Source: Pseudomonas synxantha BG33R (GTDB lineage: Bacteria > Pseudomonadota > Gammaproteobacteria > Pseudomonadales > Pseudomonadaceae). Taken from it: 64,000 bases of DNA. The stretch lies in the NCBI RefSeq assembly GCF_000263715.2, contig NZ_CM001514.1, positions 1,598,936 through 1,662,935 of the forward strand, in the 5' to 3' direction. Of the stretch, positions 37,333 through 47,044 are shown piece after piece. The notes below the pieces were generated by a model. The model had not been told where the DNA came from. It saw only the letters and a program-made list of their open reading frames with translations, and ran no database searches. Position numbers and translations under genes: made by a program. The first letter of the stretch is position 1, and each line of letters opens with the position of its first letter.

Positions 37333-37426
37333 AATGTTGCTGGCGCTGGCTTGTGCATCGCGACCGGCCCGGCTTGTAATAGCGGCCAACCCTCCCGTGG
37401 TAAGAACAAGAGACAGGACCCTGGAA

Positions 37427-38269
37427 ATGAACGATCAATTGCGCAACTCCTTCGCATCAGTGGCGCCGCCGATCGTGGCTTCACCGGCCAAGCGCATCCA
37501 GGCGTTCACCGGTGATCCGGACTTCATGACGTCCCTGGCCCGTGGCCTGGCCGTGGTGCAAGCGTTCCAGGAGCGCAAGCGTCACCTGACCATCGCCCAG
37601 ATCAGCCACCGCACGGAAATCCCCCGCGCCGCTGTGCGCCGTTGCCTGCATACCTTGATCAAACTCGGCTACGCCACCACGGATGGGCGTACCTACTCGC
37701 TATTGCCTAAAGTGCTGACGCTCGGTCATGCCTATTTGTCGTCCACACCGTTGGCCGTCTCGGCCCAGCCTTATCTGGACCGCATGAGCGAGCAGCTCCA
37801 TGAAGCCTGCAACATGGCCACCCTTGAAGGCGACGATATTCTCTACATCGCACGTTCGGCCACGACTCAGCGTCTGATTTCCGTGGACCTTTCAGTCGGT
37901 GGTCGGCTGCCGGCCTATTGCACGTCCATGGGGCGCATCCTCCTGGCGGCCCTGGATGATGCCTCGCTGCAGGATTACCTCGACCACGCAGACCTGCAAA
38001 CCAAGACCAGCCGCACGCTCACGACTCCCGAAGCCTTGTTCGAGTGCTTGCAACAGGTACGTCAGCAAGGCTGGTGCATCGTCGATCAGGAATTGGAGCA
38101 GGGCCTGCGTTCCATCGCGGTGCCGGTGTATGACGCATCCGGCCAGGTGTTGGCCGCACTGAACGTCAGCACCCATGCCGGGCGCGTCAGCCGCAGCGAG
38201 CTGGAACAGCGTTTCCTGCCGAGTATGCTCACCGCCAGCCGTGAGTTGAGCGCGCAACTGTTTGCCTAA
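37427..38269 (+). CDS. pcaR: IclR-family pca regulon activator PcaR
   Basis: 280 residues from ATG 37427 (AGGACC upstream). N-terminal wHTH (MTSLARGLAVVQAFQERKRHLTIAQISHRTEIPRAAVRRCLHTL, read in blocks) and an IclR effector domain (CNMATLEGDDILYIARSA, LPAYCTSMGRILLAALDD, GWCIVDQELEQGLRSIAVPV). The RHLTIAQ and TEIPRAAVRR residues match PcaR/PobR-branch IclR proteins. It activates pca genes with beta-ketoadipate as inducer in P. putida. It is followed by pcaK and sits beside its own binding sites. Confidence 0.93.
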   Translation: MNDQLRNSFASVAPPIVASPAKRIQAFTGDPDFMTSLARGLAVVQAFQERKRHLTIAQISHRTEIPRAAVRRCLHTLIKLGYATTDGRTYSLLPKVLTLGHAYLSSTPLAVSAQPYLDRMSEQLHEACNMATLEGDDILYIARSATTQRLISVDLSVGGRLPAYCTSMGRILLAALDDASLQDYLDHADLQTKTSRTLTTPEALFECLQQVRQQGWCIVDQELEQGLRSIAVPVYDASGQVLAALNVSTHAGRVSRSELEQRFLPSMLTASRELSAQLFA

Positions 38270-38369
38270 GCTGTTCGGTGACCGCACAGATCCCGGTCGG
38301 CTCGATTGACGGTGTTTCCCCTGGCTTATTAATGTGCGGCAGCGCTTCAAAGCGCCGCCTAACAATAAT

Positions 38370-38386
38370 GATGACCTGAGGTCATC
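38370..38386. promoter_or_regulatory. palindrome GATGACC-TGA-GGTCATC upstream of pcaK
   Basis: A 7-bp dyad with a 3-bp spacer, ending 28 bp before the pcaK ATG. It may be a protein site or a leader hairpin; it does not resemble the CGATAATCG boxes. Confidence 0.4.
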
Positions 38387-38414
38387 GGCCCGCCATCGGT
38401 GTGGAATAAAAATA

Positions 38415-39755
38415 ATGAATCAGCCTTCTGTCGGTACCACCCTGGACGTGCAGTCCTTCATCAACACCCAGCCATTGTCACGCTACCAGTGGCGCGTGGT
38501 GATCCTGTGTTTCCTGATTGTCTTTCTTGACGGCCTCGATACGGCGGCGATGGGTTTTATTGCGCCGGCCCTGTCCCAGGACTGGGGCATCGACCGCGCC
38601 AGCCTTGGCCCGGTGATGAGCGCCGCGTTGATCGGCATGGTGTTCGGCGCACTCGGGTCCGGCCCGCTGGCCGACCGCTTTGGTCGCAAAGTCGTGTTGG
38701 TCGGTGCGGTACTGGTATTTGGCGCGTTCAGCCTGGCCTCGGCCTACAGCACTAATGTCGACCAGTTGCTAGTGCTGCGCTTTCTGACCGGGCTGGGTCT
38801 GGGCGCGGGTATGCCCAATGCCACGACCTTGCTCTCCGAATACACCCCCGAGCGTCATAAGTCGTTGTTGGTCACCAGCATGTTCTGCGGTTTCAACCTG
38901 GGCATGGCCGGTGGTGGGTTTATCTCGGCCAAGTTGATCCCGGCGTTTGGCTGGCACAGCTTGTTGCTGATCGGCGGCATCCTGCCATTGATCCTGGCGG
39001 GGGTGCTGTTGGTGTGGCTGCCGGAGTCGGCGCGTTACCTGGTAGTGCGTAATCGCGGTACCGACAAGGTACGCAAGGCCCTGGCACCCATTGAGCCCAA
39101 TATCGTGGCCCAGGCCGGCAGCTTCAGCGTGCCGGAGCAAACAACCGTCAAGGCTCGCAACGTGTTCGCGGTGATTTTCTCGGGCACCTACAGCACCGGC
39201 ACCTTGCTGCTGTGGCTCACTTACTTCATGGGCCTGGTGATTGTTTACCTGCTGACCAGTTGGCTGCCCACCTTGATGCGCGACAGTGGCGCCAGCATGG
39301 AGCAGGCGGCATTTATCGGCGCGTTGTTCCAGTTTGGCGGGGTGTTGAGCGCAGTGGGCGTGGGCTGGGCGATGGACCGGTTCAACCCGCACAAAGTGAT
39401 CGGTACTTTCTACCTGCTGGCCGGGGTGTTTGCCTACGCGGTAGGGCAAAGCCTTGGCAATATCACTTTATTGGCAACGTTAGTGCTGATCGCCGGGATG
39501 TGCGTCAACGGTGCGCAGTCGGCGATGCCGTCCCTGGCCGCACGTTTCTACCCCACCCAGGGGCGTGCTACCGGTGTGTCGTGGATGCTTGGCATTGGCC
39601 GCTTCGGCGCGATCCTGGGCGCGTGGATGGGGGCCACCTTGCTGGGCCTGGGCTGGAATTTCGAGCAGGTGCTCACGGCACTGGTGATTCCGGCGGCACT
39701 CGCCACTGCAGCCGTGTTGATCAAGGGCATGGTCAGCCATGCCGACGCCACTTAA
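38415..39755 (+). CDS. pcaK: 4-hydroxybenzoate/protocatechuate MFS transporter PcaK
   Basis: 446 residues from ATG 38415, twelve helices. The aromatic acid:H+ symporter signature FLDGLDTAAMGFIAPAL in helix 1 carries the essential DGxD. GPLADRFGRKVVLVGAVL, GLGLGAGMPNATTLLSEYTPERHKS and LPESARYLVV follow. PcaK imports 4-hydroxybenzoate and protocatechuate and is a chemoreceptor partner in P. putida. It lies between pcaR and the rest of the pathway; a REPIN separates it from pcaI. Confidence 0.93.
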   Translation: MNQPSVGTTLDVQSFINTQPLSRYQWRVVILCFLIVFLDGLDTAAMGFIAPALSQDWGIDRASLGPVMSAALIGMVFGALGSGPLADRFGRKVVLVGAVLVFGAFSLASAYSTNVDQLLVLRFLTGLGLGAGMPNATTLLSEYTPERHKSLLVTSMFCGFNLGMAGGGFISAKLIPAFGWHSLLLIGGILPLILAGVLLVWLPESARYLVVRNRGTDKVRKALAPIEPNIVAQAGSFSVPEQTTVKARNVFAVIFSGTYSTGTLLLWLTYFMGLVIVYLLTSWLPTLMRDSGASMEQAAFIGALFQFGGVLSAVGVGWAMDRFNPHKVIGTFYLLAGVFAYAVGQSLGNITLLATLVLIAGMCVNGAQSAMPSLAARFYPTQGRATGVSWMLGIGRFGAILGAWMGATLLGLGWNFEQVLTALVIPAALATAAVLIKGMVSHADAT

Positions 39756-39770
39756 GCCTTGATGGGACTC

Positions 39771-39866
39771 AAATGTGGGAGGGGGCTTGCTCCCGATTGC
39801 GGGGTGTCAGTCAAAAAATTTGTTGGCTGATCCACCGCTATCGGGAGCAAGCCCCCTCCCACATTT
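39771..39866. repeat. REPIN between pcaK and pcaI
   Basis: AAATGTGGGAGGGGGCTTGC at the left and GCAAGCCCCCTCCCACATTT at the right, about 55 bp apart. It may stabilise or end the pcaRK transcript before the pcaI promoter. Confidence 0.92.
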
Positions 39867-39905
39867 GAATTGCGTTCGCTTAGACGATTAGCTAGACAAC
39901 AATCC

Positions 39906-39920
39906 GTTCGATAATCGAAC
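39906..39920. promoter_or_regulatory. PcaR-type box upstream of pcaI, copy 1
   Basis: GTTCGATAATCGAAC, a near-perfect dyad, 106 bp before the pcaI ATG. Almost the known P. putida PcaR element. Confidence 0.8.
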
Positions 39921-39924
39921 GCTG

Positions 39925-39939
39925 AGTCGATTATCGGAT
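39925..39939. promoter_or_regulatory. PcaR-type box upstream of pcaI, copy 2 (inverted)
   Basis: AGTCGATTATCGGAT, the reverse complement of ATCCGATAATCGACT, 19 bp from copy 1 centre to centre. The pair repeats the spacing seen upstream of pcaR. Confidence 0.75.
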
Positions 39940-40025
39940 TGTTCGGCCCATTTACCCGGCTTAATCTTCAAGCACTTCGGCGCCACCTCAGCGCCTTTTT
40001 CGATCAACACCGGGAGCCCAACCCC

Positions 40026-40883
40026 ATGGCTGAAATCCTCACCCTGCGTGATGCGGTCAAGCGCTTTGTGAACGACGGCGATACCGTCGCTCTCGAAGGT
40101 TTTACCCACCTGATCCCTACGGCCGCAGGTCATGAAATCATTCGTCAGGGTAAGAAAGACCTGACGCTGGTGCGTATGACGCCCGACCTGATCTACGACC
40201 AATTGATCGGTGCTGGCTGCGCGCGCAAGTTGATTTTTTCCTGGGGCGGCAACCCGGGCGTGGGCTCCCTGCATCGTTTGCGCGACGCGGTGGAGAAGCA
40301 ATGGCCGCAACCGCTGGAGATCGAAGAACACAGCCACGCCGACTTGGCCAATGCCTACGTCGCCGGTGCCTCGGGCCTGCCGTTCGCGGTGCTGCGTGCC
40401 TACGCTGGTTCCGACTTGCCCAAGGTCAACCCACTGATCAAGACCGTTACGTGCCCATTCACCGGCGAAGTGCTGGCGGCGGTGCCGTCGGTACGTCCGG
40501 ATGTCACCGTGATTCACGCGCAGAAGGCCGATCGCAAGGGCAACGTGTTGCTCTGGGGCATTCTCGGGGTACAGAAGGAAGCGGCCCTTGCGGCTCAGCG
40601 TTGCATTGTCACCGTGGAAGAAATCGTCGATGACCTCAATGCGCCGATGAACAGTTGCGTGTTGCCGACCTGGGCACTGACTGCGGTGTGCCATGTGCCG
40701 GGTGGCGCACATCCTTCCTACGCTCACGGCTACAACGAGCGGGATAACCGCTTCTACCAGGCGTGGGATCCGATTGCTCGCGACCGTGGGACCTTTACCG
40801 CCTGGATTGATGAATTTATCCACGGCACTGCTGATTTCAGCGAGTTCCAGGCCAAGCTGGCCACCGCGCAGGAGGCCAAGTAA
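40026..40883 (+). CDS. pcaI: 3-oxoadipate CoA-transferase subunit A
   Basis: 285 residues from ATG 40026. CoA-transferase alpha-subunit fold: LRDAVKRFVNDGDTVALEGFTHLIP, LTLVRMTPDLIYDQLIGAG, FSWGGNPGVGSLHRLRDAVE and HADLANAYVAGASGLPFAVLR. With PcaJ it moves CoA from succinyl-CoA to 3-oxoadipate. Its TAA overlaps the PcaJ ATG (TAATG at 40881-40885), ensuring equal synthesis. The PcaR boxes upstream control it. Confidence 0.96.
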   Translation: MAEILTLRDAVKRFVNDGDTVALEGFTHLIPTAAGHEIIRQGKKDLTLVRMTPDLIYDQLIGAGCARKLIFSWGGNPGVGSLHRLRDAVEKQWPQPLEIEEHSHADLANAYVAGASGLPFAVLRAYAGSDLPKVNPLIKTVTCPFTGEVLAAVPSVRPDVTVIHAQKADRKGNVLLWGILGVQKEAALAAQRCIVTVEEIVDDLNAPMNSCVLPTWALTAVCHVPGGAHPSYAHGYNERDNRFYQAWDPIARDRGTFTAWIDEFIHGTADFSEFQAKLATAQEAK

Positions 40884-41662
40884 TGACCTACTCCACCAAT
40901 GAAATGATGACCGTCGCCGCTGCACGCCGTTTGAAGAACGGCTCGGTGTGCTTCGTCGGTATCGGCCTGCCGTCCAAGGCCGCCAACCTGGCGCGGCTGA
41001 CGTCCTCACCCGATGTGGTGTTGATCTACGAGTCTGGCCCGATTGGTGCCAAGCCCAGCGTGTTGCCACTGTCGATCGGCGATGGCGAACTGGCCGAGAC
41101 CGCCGACACTGTGGTGCCCACCGGTGAGATCTTTCGCTATTGGCTGCAGGGCGGGCGCATTGACGTGGGCTTTCTCGGTGCGGCCCAGGTCGACCGTTTC
41201 GGCAATATCAACACCACCGTGGTCGGTGATTATCACCAGCCCAAAGTGCGTTTGCCGGGTGCCGGTGGCGCGCCGGAGATCGCCGGTTCTGCCAAGAGCG
41301 TGCTGATCATCCTTAAACAGTCGTCCCGTTCGTTTGTCGACAAACTGGACTTCATCACCTCCGTCGGTCACGGCGAAGGTGGCGACTCACGCAAGCGTCT
41401 TGGCCTGCCCGGTGCCGGCCCCGTCGGCATCATTACCGACCTGTGCATCATGGAACCGGAGGAGGGCAGCCATGAGTTCGTGGTCACCGCGCTGCACCCC
41501 GGCGTGACCCGCGAGCAAGTGGTCGCTGCCACCGGCTGGGCGATTCGCTTTGCCGACCAGGTCAGCACCACGGCAGAACCGACCGAGACAGAGCTGACCG
41601 CGCTGCGCGAGCTTGAAGCTCGCACCGCCGCCGCCCATGGCCAAGCACCGGGAGAAGCCTGA
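40883..41662 (+). CDS. pcaJ: 3-oxoadipate CoA-transferase subunit B
   Basis: 259 residues. Beta subunit carrying the catalytic glutamate, Glu50 in [14 protein letters not shown], which forms the glutamyl-CoA intermediate. Other blocks: [32 protein letters not shown] and [18 protein letters not shown]. Overlaps pcaI by 1 base and pcaF by 1 base (TGATG at 41660-41664). Confidence 0.96.
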   Translation: MTYSTNEMMTVAAARRLKNGSVCFVGIGLPSKAANLARLTSSPDVVLIYESGPIGAKPSVLPLSIGDGELAETADTVVPTGEIFRYWLQGGRIDVGFLGAAQVDRFGNINTTVVGDYHQPKVRLPGAGGAPEIAGSAKSVLIILKQSSRSFVDKLDFITSVGHGEGGDSRKRLGLPGAGPVGIITDLCIMEPEEGSHEFVVTALHPGVTREQVVAATGWAIRFADQVSTTAEPTETELTALRELEARTAAAHGQAPGEA

Positions 41663-42861
41663 TGCGCGAGGTATTTATCTGTGATGCCATTCGCACACCG
41701 ATCGGTCGTTTCGGCGGTGGGCTGTCCACGGTGCGTGCCGATGACCTGGCGGCGCTGCCGATCAAGGCCCTGATCGAGCGCAACCCGTCGGTGAACTGGG
41801 ACGCGGTGGACGAAGTCTTCCTGGGCTGCGCCAACCAGGCCGGCGAAGACAACCGTAACGTGGCGCGCATGGCACTGTTGCTGGCGGGGCTGCCGGAGAG
41901 CATTCCGGGCGTGACCCTCAACCGTCTGTGCGCCTCGGGCATGGATGCCATTGGCACGGCCTTTCGCGCTATTGCCAGTGGCGAAATGGAGCTTGCGATT
42001 GCTGGCGGCGTCGAGTCGATGTCCCGTGCTCCGTTCGTGATGGGCAAGGCCGATGCAGCGTTTTCGCGCAGCATGAAGCTGGAAGACACTACCATCGGCT
42101 GGCGTTTCATCAACCCGTTGATGAAGGCCCAGTACGGTGTGGATGCCATGCCGCAGACCGCCGATAACGTCGCCGACGACTACCAGGTTTCCCGCGCCGA
42201 CCAGGACGCTTTCGCCTTGCGCAGCCAACAGCGTACCGCCGCTGCGCAAGCCGCCGGTTTCTTCGCCGAGGAAATCGTGCCGGTACGGGTCGCCCATAAA
42301 AAAGGCGAAACCCTGGTGGAACACGATGAACACCCGCGGGACACCAGCCTGCAAGCCCTGGCCAAACTCAAGCCGGTCAACGGCCCGGACAAGACCGTCA
42401 CCGCCGGCAACGCTTCGGGGGTCAATGACGGTGCTGCTGCGCTGATTCTGGCATCCGCCGATGCCGTCAAGAAGCACGGCCTCACAGCCCGCGCCCGGGT
42501 GTTGGGCATGGCCAGTGCCGGTGTCGCACCGCGCGTAATGGGCATCGGCCCGGTGCCGGCGGTGCGCAAGCTGGTGGAACGCCTGGGGTTGGCGGTCACC
42601 GACTTCGACGTGATCGAGCTTAACGAAGCCTTCGCCAGCCAGGGTCTGGCGGTGCTGCGCGAGCTGGGTATTGCCGACGATGCACCTCAGGTCAACCCGA
42701 ACGGCGGTGCCATTGCGCTGGGTCATCCCCTGGGCATGAGCGGTGCACGGCTGGTGTTGACGGCCCTGCACCAGTTGGAAAAAACCGGCGGCAGCAAAGG
42801 CTTGGCGACCATGTGCGTGGGCGTCGGCCAAGGCCTGGCCCTGGCGATTGAACGCGTCTAA
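41662..42861 (+). CDS. pcaF: 3-oxoadipyl-CoA thiolase
   Basis: 399 residues. Thiolase with acyl-accepting Cys90 ([16 protein letters not shown]), His355 ([11 protein letters not shown]) and Cys385 ([11 protein letters not shown]). It cleaves 3-oxoadipyl-CoA with CoA to succinyl-CoA and acetyl-CoA, the final step. The N-terminal [18 protein letters not shown] is the pcaF/paaJ form. It is coupled to pcaJ and followed 18 bp later by pcaH. Confidence 0.96.
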   Translation: MREVFICDAIRTPIGRFGGGLSTVRADDLAALPIKALIERNPSVNWDAVDEVFLGCANQAGEDNRNVARMALLLAGLPESIPGVTLNRLCASGMDAIGTAFRAIASGEMELAIAGGVESMSRAPFVMGKADAAFSRSMKLEDTTIGWRFINPLMKAQYGVDAMPQTADNVADDYQVSRADQDAFALRSQQRTAAAQAAGFFAEEIVPVRVAHKKGETLVEHDEHPRDTSLQALAKLKPVNGPDKTVTAGNASGVNDGAAALILASADAVKKHGLTARARVLGMASAGVAPRVMGIGPVPAVRKLVERLGLAVTDFDVIELNEAFASQGLAVLRELGIADDAPQVNPNGGAIALGHPLGMSGARLVLTALHQLEKTGGSKGLATMCVGVGQGLALAIERV

Positions 42862-42878
42862 TAAAAGAGGATGGCTCC

Positions 42879-43583
42879 ATGAGTGACAAGCCTGGTTACC
42901 GGCGCCCGCAAGCGGGCACTCAACCTGATTACCTGCACCCGGCGTATCAGTCGACGAACCTGCGTTCGCCGTCCCAGCCGTTGGTGTTCCTGCCCCATTC
43001 ATTGTCGGAAATCACCGGCCCGACGATCGGCGCCGAGCGCATCAATGACAAGGACAACGACCTGACCGCCCAGCATGAAGGCGAGCCCCAAGGCGAGCGC
43101 ATCATCATTCATGGCCGTGTGCTGGACGAGAATGGCTTGCCGGTGCCGGGCATTCTCGTGGAGATCTGGCAGGCCAACGCCGCCGGGCGCTACAACCACA
43201 AGCGTGACCTGCACGACGCGCCGCTGGACCCGAACTTCACCGGCACCGGGCGTACCGTTACCGACGCCGATGGCTGGTACCAGTTCCAGACCATCAAGCC
43301 CGGCGCCTACCCGTGGGGCAACCATCACAATGCATGGCGCCCGGCGCATATCCACTTTTCGCTGTTCGGCCCCAGTGTGCTGACGCGCTTGGTGACGCAG
43401 ATGTATTTCCCTGGCGACCCATTGCTCGAATACGACCCGATCTACAACTGCGTGCCGGATACCCGCGCCAAGGAACGCCTGATCGCGCGTTTCGACCTGG
43501 AAAAAACCGTCCCTTCCTACGCCCTCGGTTACCGCTGGGACATCGTCCTGCGCGGCCGCGACGCCACGCCGATGGAGAAATGA
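42879..43583 (+). CDS. pcaH: protocatechuate 3,4-dioxygenase beta subunit
   Basis: 234 residues. Intradiol ring-cleavage subunit with the non-haem Fe(III) ligands Tyr105 (AAGRYNHKRD), Tyr144 (PGAYPWGN), His157 and His159 (RPAHIHFSLFG), matching Tyr408, Tyr447, His460 and His462 in the conventional numbering. Opens protocatechuate to 3-carboxy-cis,cis-muconate with O2. Partner of PcaG, which starts 1 base after its stop. Confidence 0.97.
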   Translation: MSDKPGYRRPQAGTQPDYLHPAYQSTNLRSPSQPLVFLPHSLSEITGPTIGAERINDKDNDLTAQHEGEPQGERIIIHGRVLDENGLPVPGILVEIWQANAAGRYNHKRDLHDAPLDPNFTGTGRTVTDADGWYQFQTIKPGAYPWGNHHNAWRPAHIHFSLFGPSVLTRLVTQMYFPGDPLLEYDPIYNCVPDTRAKERLIARFDLEKTVPSYALGYRWDIVLRGRDATPMEK

Positions 43584-43584
43584 G

Positions 43585-44151
43585 ATGACACTCAACGCGA
43601 CCACGTCCCACACCGTCGGGCCGTATTACCACATCGGCCTGACCTGGCTGAACCGTGAAGACATGACCGTAGCCGCCACACTCGGCGAGCGCGTGGCGAT
43701 CAGCGGCCAGGTAGTGGACGGCAACGGTGATGTCGTCAACGACGCCATGCTGGAAGTCTGGCAGGCCAATGCTGCCGGTAAATATGACCACCCTGAGGAC
43801 GAGCAAGACAAGGCGGTCGATCCGCACTTTGAAGGTTTTGGCCGGGTGCCGGTGGATGCCGAGGGGCGCTTCCGCTTTACCACCATCAAGCCAGGCAGTG
43901 TGCCGGGATTGAAAGGCACGACTCAGGCGCCGCATCTGGTGGTACTGGTGTTTGCCCGTGGGTTGGTAAAGCACTTGCTCACGCGGATTTATTTTGACGG
44001 TGAGGCACTCAACGGCGATGACCCGCTGTTGGCGTGTGTACCGGCTGAGCGTCGTAGCACCTTGATTGCCAAGGCGGATGCGCAGGGTGTGTATCAGTGG
44101 AATGTGATTTTGCAGGGGACAGACAAGGAAACGGTGTTCTTCGATTACTGA
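43585..44151 (+). CDS. pcaG: protocatechuate 3,4-dioxygenase alpha subunit
   Basis: 188 residues, somewhat short of the ~200 of P. putida but complete. TTSHTVGPYYHIGLTWLNRED, DAMLEVWQANAAGKYDHPED and FGRVPVDAEGRFRFTTIKPG are conserved; this subunit lacks the iron ligands and shapes the active site of PcaH. It ends at TGA 44149-44151, after which comes a chimeric REP element. Confidence 0.96.
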   Translation: MTLNATTSHTVGPYYHIGLTWLNREDMTVAATLGERVAISGQVVDGNGDVVNDAMLEVWQANAAGKYDHPEDEQDKAVDPHFEGFGRVPVDAEGRFRFTTIKPGSVPGLKGTTQAPHLVVLVFARGLVKHLLTRIYFDGEALNGDDPLLACVPAERRSTLIAKADAQGVYQWNVILQGTDKETVFFDY

Positions 44152-44160
44152 GTTGGCTGT

Positions 44161-44272
44161 AGGGCCTCATCGGGGGCAAGTCGAATCGTCGCACCGCCCC
44201 TCCCACACTGACCGAGTAGAGTTCAGACAACTCGGTCAAATGTGGGAGGGGTCTTGCTCCCGATGAGGCCCT
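44161..44272. repeat. chimeric REPIN between pcaG and pcaT
   Basis: Outer arms AGGGCCTCATCGGG...CCCGATGAGGCCCT form a long inverted repeat. The left arm carries the insert TCGAATCGTCGCACCG, the right arm does not. A smaller dyad GACCGAGT...ACTCGGTC lies in the middle. The insert also occurs at 5459. Confidence 0.85.
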
Positions 44273-44363
44273 CCCAGTCACTACATACCCAAAAGTCTGC
44301 TTGCGGAACATGGTTGTTGCAAAGTATGTCTAGGCTATAACCGTTCCCACTGAGTAAAAAACC

Positions 44364-45659
44364 ATGACAACAACAACGAGTCACTACACCGGAGAAGAAC
44401 GCCGCAAACGGATTTTTGCGATTGTCGGGGCTTCCTCCGGCAACCTGGTCGAATGGTTCGACTTCTACGTCTACGCCTTCTGCGCAATCTATTTTGCCCC
44501 GGCGTTTTTCCCCTCGGACGACCCCACGGTGCAACTGCTCAACACCGCCGGTGTGTTCGCCGCCGGGTTCCTGATGCGGCCGATCGGCGGCTGGCTGTTT
44601 GGCAGGGTGGCCGACAAGCACGGGCGCAAAAATTCGATGATGATCTCGGTGCTGATGATGTGCGCCGGTTCACTGGTTATCGCTTTCCTGCCCACCTATA
44701 ACGACATCGGTGCCTGGGCGCCGGCGCTGCTGTTGGTGGCGCGGCTGTTCCAGGGTTTGTCGGTGGGGGGCGAGTACGGCACCACGGCGACCTACATGAG
44801 TGAAGTTGCGCTCAAGGGCCAGCGCGGTTTCTTTGCCTCGTTCCAATACGTGACCCTGATCGGCGGCCAGTTGCTGGCGGTGCTGGTGGTGGTGATCCTG
44901 CAACAGATCCTCAGCGAAGAAGAACTGCGTGCCTGGGGCTGGCGCATTCCGTTTGTAATCGGCGCCATCGCAGCGGTGATCTCCCTGCTGCTGCGTCGCA
45001 CCCTGAAAGAAACAACCAGCAAGGAAATGCGTCAGGACAAGGACGCCGGCAGCATCGTCGCGCTGTTCCGTGACCACGGCAAAGCCTTCATCACTGTGCT
45101 GGGCTACACCGCTGGCGGCTCGCTGATTTTCTACACGTTCACCACTTACATGCAGAAGTACCTGGTTAACACTGTCGGTATGCACGCCAAGACGTCCAGC
45201 TACATCATGACCGGCGCGCTGTTTCTGTACATGTGCATGCAGCCGCTGTTCGGCATGTTGGCCGACAAGATCGGGCGACGTAATTCCATGCTCTGGTTCG
45301 CCGGCCTTGGCACCTTGTTCACTGTGCCGATCCTGTTGACCTTGAAAACCGTGACCAGCCCGTTCCTGGCGTTTGTACTGATCACCCTGGCCTTGGCGAT
45401 TGTCAGCTTCTACACCTCCATCAGCGGCCTGGTCAAAGCCGAGATGTTCCCGCCCCAGGTGCGTGCCTTGGGTGTGGGCCTGGCATATGCCGTGGCTAAC
45501 GCGGTGTTTGGCGGTTCGGCGGAAGTGGTCGCACTGAGCCTGAAATCCATCGGCATGGAAAACACCTTCTATTGGTACGTCACTGCGATGATGGCGGTGG
45601 CCTTCCTGTTCAGCTTGCGCCTGCCTAAACAGGCGGCGTACCTGCATCACGATTTGTAA
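44364..45659 (+). CDS. pcaT: MFS dicarboxylate/2-oxoglutarate-type permease PcaT
   Basis: 431 residues, twelve helices, metabolite:H+ symporter family. N-terminal [29 protein letters not shown], then [20 protein letters not shown] and [29 protein letters not shown]. Homologues named PcaT carry 3-oxoadipate or related dicarboxylates (P. putida), consistent with its place between pcaG and pcaB. Confidence 0.88.
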   Translation: MTTTTSHYTGEERRKRIFAIVGASSGNLVEWFDFYVYAFCAIYFAPAFFPSDDPTVQLLNTAGVFAAGFLMRPIGGWLFGRVADKHGRKNSMMISVLMMCAGSLVIAFLPTYNDIGAWAPALLLVARLFQGLSVGGEYGTTATYMSEVALKGQRGFFASFQYVTLIGGQLLAVLVVVILQQILSEEELRAWGWRIPFVIGAIAAVISLLLRRTLKETTSKEMRQDKDAGSIVALFRDHGKAFITVLGYTAGGSLIFYTFTTYMQKYLVNTVGMHAKTSSYIMTGALFLYMCMQPLFGMLADKIGRRNSMLWFAGLGTLFTVPILLTLKTVTSPFLAFVLITLALAIVSFYTSISGLVKAEMFPPQVRALGVGLAYAVANAVFGGSAEVVALSLKSIGMENTFYWYVTAMMAVAFLFSLRLPKQAAYLHHDL

Positions 45660-45669
45660 GGGATGAGTT

Positions 45670-47034
45670 ATGACGCTGCGCACGAGCAATCAACTGTTCG
45701 ACGCTTACTTCACCGCCGCCAGCATGGCCGAAGTGTTCTGTGACCAGGGACGCTTGCAGGGCATGCTGGATTTCGAGGCGGCGCTGGCCCGGGCCCAGGC
45801 TCGGGTCGGGCTGATTCCCCAGGCTGCCGTCGCGCCGATTGCCCAGGCGTGCCTGGCTTCGCTGTATGACGTCGATGCGCTTGGCGCGGCCATTGCCACG
45901 GCGGGTAATTCGGCGATTCCAGTGGTAAAGGCGCTGGGCAAGTTGATCGCCAGTGAAGAGGCCGACGCCGAGCGTTATGTGCACCTGGGCGCGACCAGCC
46001 AGGATGTGATGGACACCGGCCTGGTGCTGCAAGTGCGCCAGGCGCTGGTGTTGATCGAGGCGGATTTGGCGCGCCTGGGGGACGTGCTGGCTGCCCAGGC
46101 GCAGCGTTACGCCGCTGTGCCCCTGGCCGGACGCACCTGGCTGCAGCACGCGACGCCGGTCACCCTGGGCATGAAAATCGCCGGTTGGCTGGGTGCGGTG
46201 ACACGCAGTCGCCAGCGCCTTGCCGAATTGAAACCGCGCCTGTTGGTGCTGCAATTTGGCGGTGCGTCCGGCACCTTGGCGGCGCTCGGCGAACACGCCA
46301 TGCCTGTTGCCGAAGCCTTGGCCGCCGAGTTGCAACTGGGCTTGCCGGAACAGCCCTGGCACACCCAGCGCGATCGCCTGGTGGAATTTGCCAGCGTACT
46401 CGGTCTGATCGCCGGCAGCCTCGGCAAACTGGGACGCGACATCAGCCTGTTGATGCAAACCGAGGCGGCAGAAGTGTTTGAGCCCGCCGCGCCGGGCAAG
46501 GGCGGTTCATCGACCATGCCGCACAAACGCAACCCCGTAGGCGCCGCCGTATTGATCAGCGCTGCCACCCGCGTGCCGGGCCTGGTGGCGACCATGTTCA
46601 GCGCCATGCCCCAGGAGCACGAACGCAGCCTGGGCCTGTGGCACGCCGAATGGGAAACCTTGCCAGAGATTTGCCGCCAGGTGTCCGGCGCCTTGCAACA
46701 GGCGCTGCTGGTGAGTGAAGGGCTGGAGGTCGATACCGCGCGCATGGCGCAGAATCTGGACCTGACCCAGGGCCTGGTGTTGGCTGAAGCAGTCAGCATC
46801 GTGCTTGCCCAACGCCTGGGCCGCGATACCGCACACCACCTGCTGGAGCAATGCTGCAAACGCGCCGTGGCCAAGCAGCGTCACTTGCGCGCCGTGCTGG
46901 CGGATGAGCCCCAGGTGACTGCCGAGTTGTCAGCGGCTGAACTGGACCGCCTGCTCGACCCGGCCCATTACCTGGGCCAAGCCCAGACCTGGGTCACGCG
47001 TGCCGTGACTGAACACTTTGCGTTGACTGCCTGA
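45670..47034 (+). CDS. pcaB: 3-carboxy-cis,cis-muconate cycloisomerase
   Basis: 454 residues. Fumarase/aspartase superfamily: signature GKGGSSTMPHKRNPVGAAVL (the base-supplying Ser loop and Lys), HLGATSQDVMDTGLVLQ, TWLQHATPVTLGMKI and LNSxxKR-equivalent QEHERSLGLWHAEW. It cyclises 3-carboxymuconate to 4-carboxymuconolactone. 10 bp after pcaT; followed 10 bp later by pcaD. Confidence 0.96.
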   Translation: MTLRTSNQLFDAYFTAASMAEVFCDQGRLQGMLDFEAALARAQARVGLIPQAAVAPIAQACLASLYDVDALGAAIATAGNSAIPVVKALGKLIASEEADAERYVHLGATSQDVMDTGLVLQVRQALVLIEADLARLGDVLAAQAQRYAAVPLAGRTWLQHATPVTLGMKIAGWLGAVTRSRQRLAELKPRLLVLQFGGASGTLAALGEHAMPVAEALAAELQLGLPEQPWHTQRDRLVEFASVLGLIAGSLGKLGRDISLLMQTEAAEVFEPAAPGKGGSSTMPHKRNPVGAAVLISAATRVPGLVATMFSAMPQEHERSLGLWHAEWETLPEICRQVSGALQQALLVSEGLEVDTARMAQNLDLTQGLVLAEAVSIVLAQRLGRDTAHHLLEQCCKRAVAKQRHLRAVLADEPQVTAELSAAELDRLLDPAHYLGQAQTWVTRAVTEHFALTA

Positions 47035-47044
47035 GGAGACTGCT

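Larger units (their letters stand above)
36861..37426. other. 566-bp divergent region with PcaR-type boxes and an uncharacterised leader
   Basis: The right part (37299-37332) holds two CGATAATCG boxes upstream of pcaR. The left part, read on the minus strand, has a perfect TATAAT at about 37090-37085 and then a GC-rich stretch with possible stems (CCGGTATC/GATAGTG region, GGCGAGC/GCTCGCC) before the 66-aa gene. A 32-codon minus-strand frame (ending near 36991) is not supported by composition. Confidence 0.5.

Noticed and set aside
41368..43002. 544-codon minus-strand open frame
   Set aside because: Antisense of pcaJ, pcaF and pcaH, whose active-site motifs are all in the plus-strand frames.
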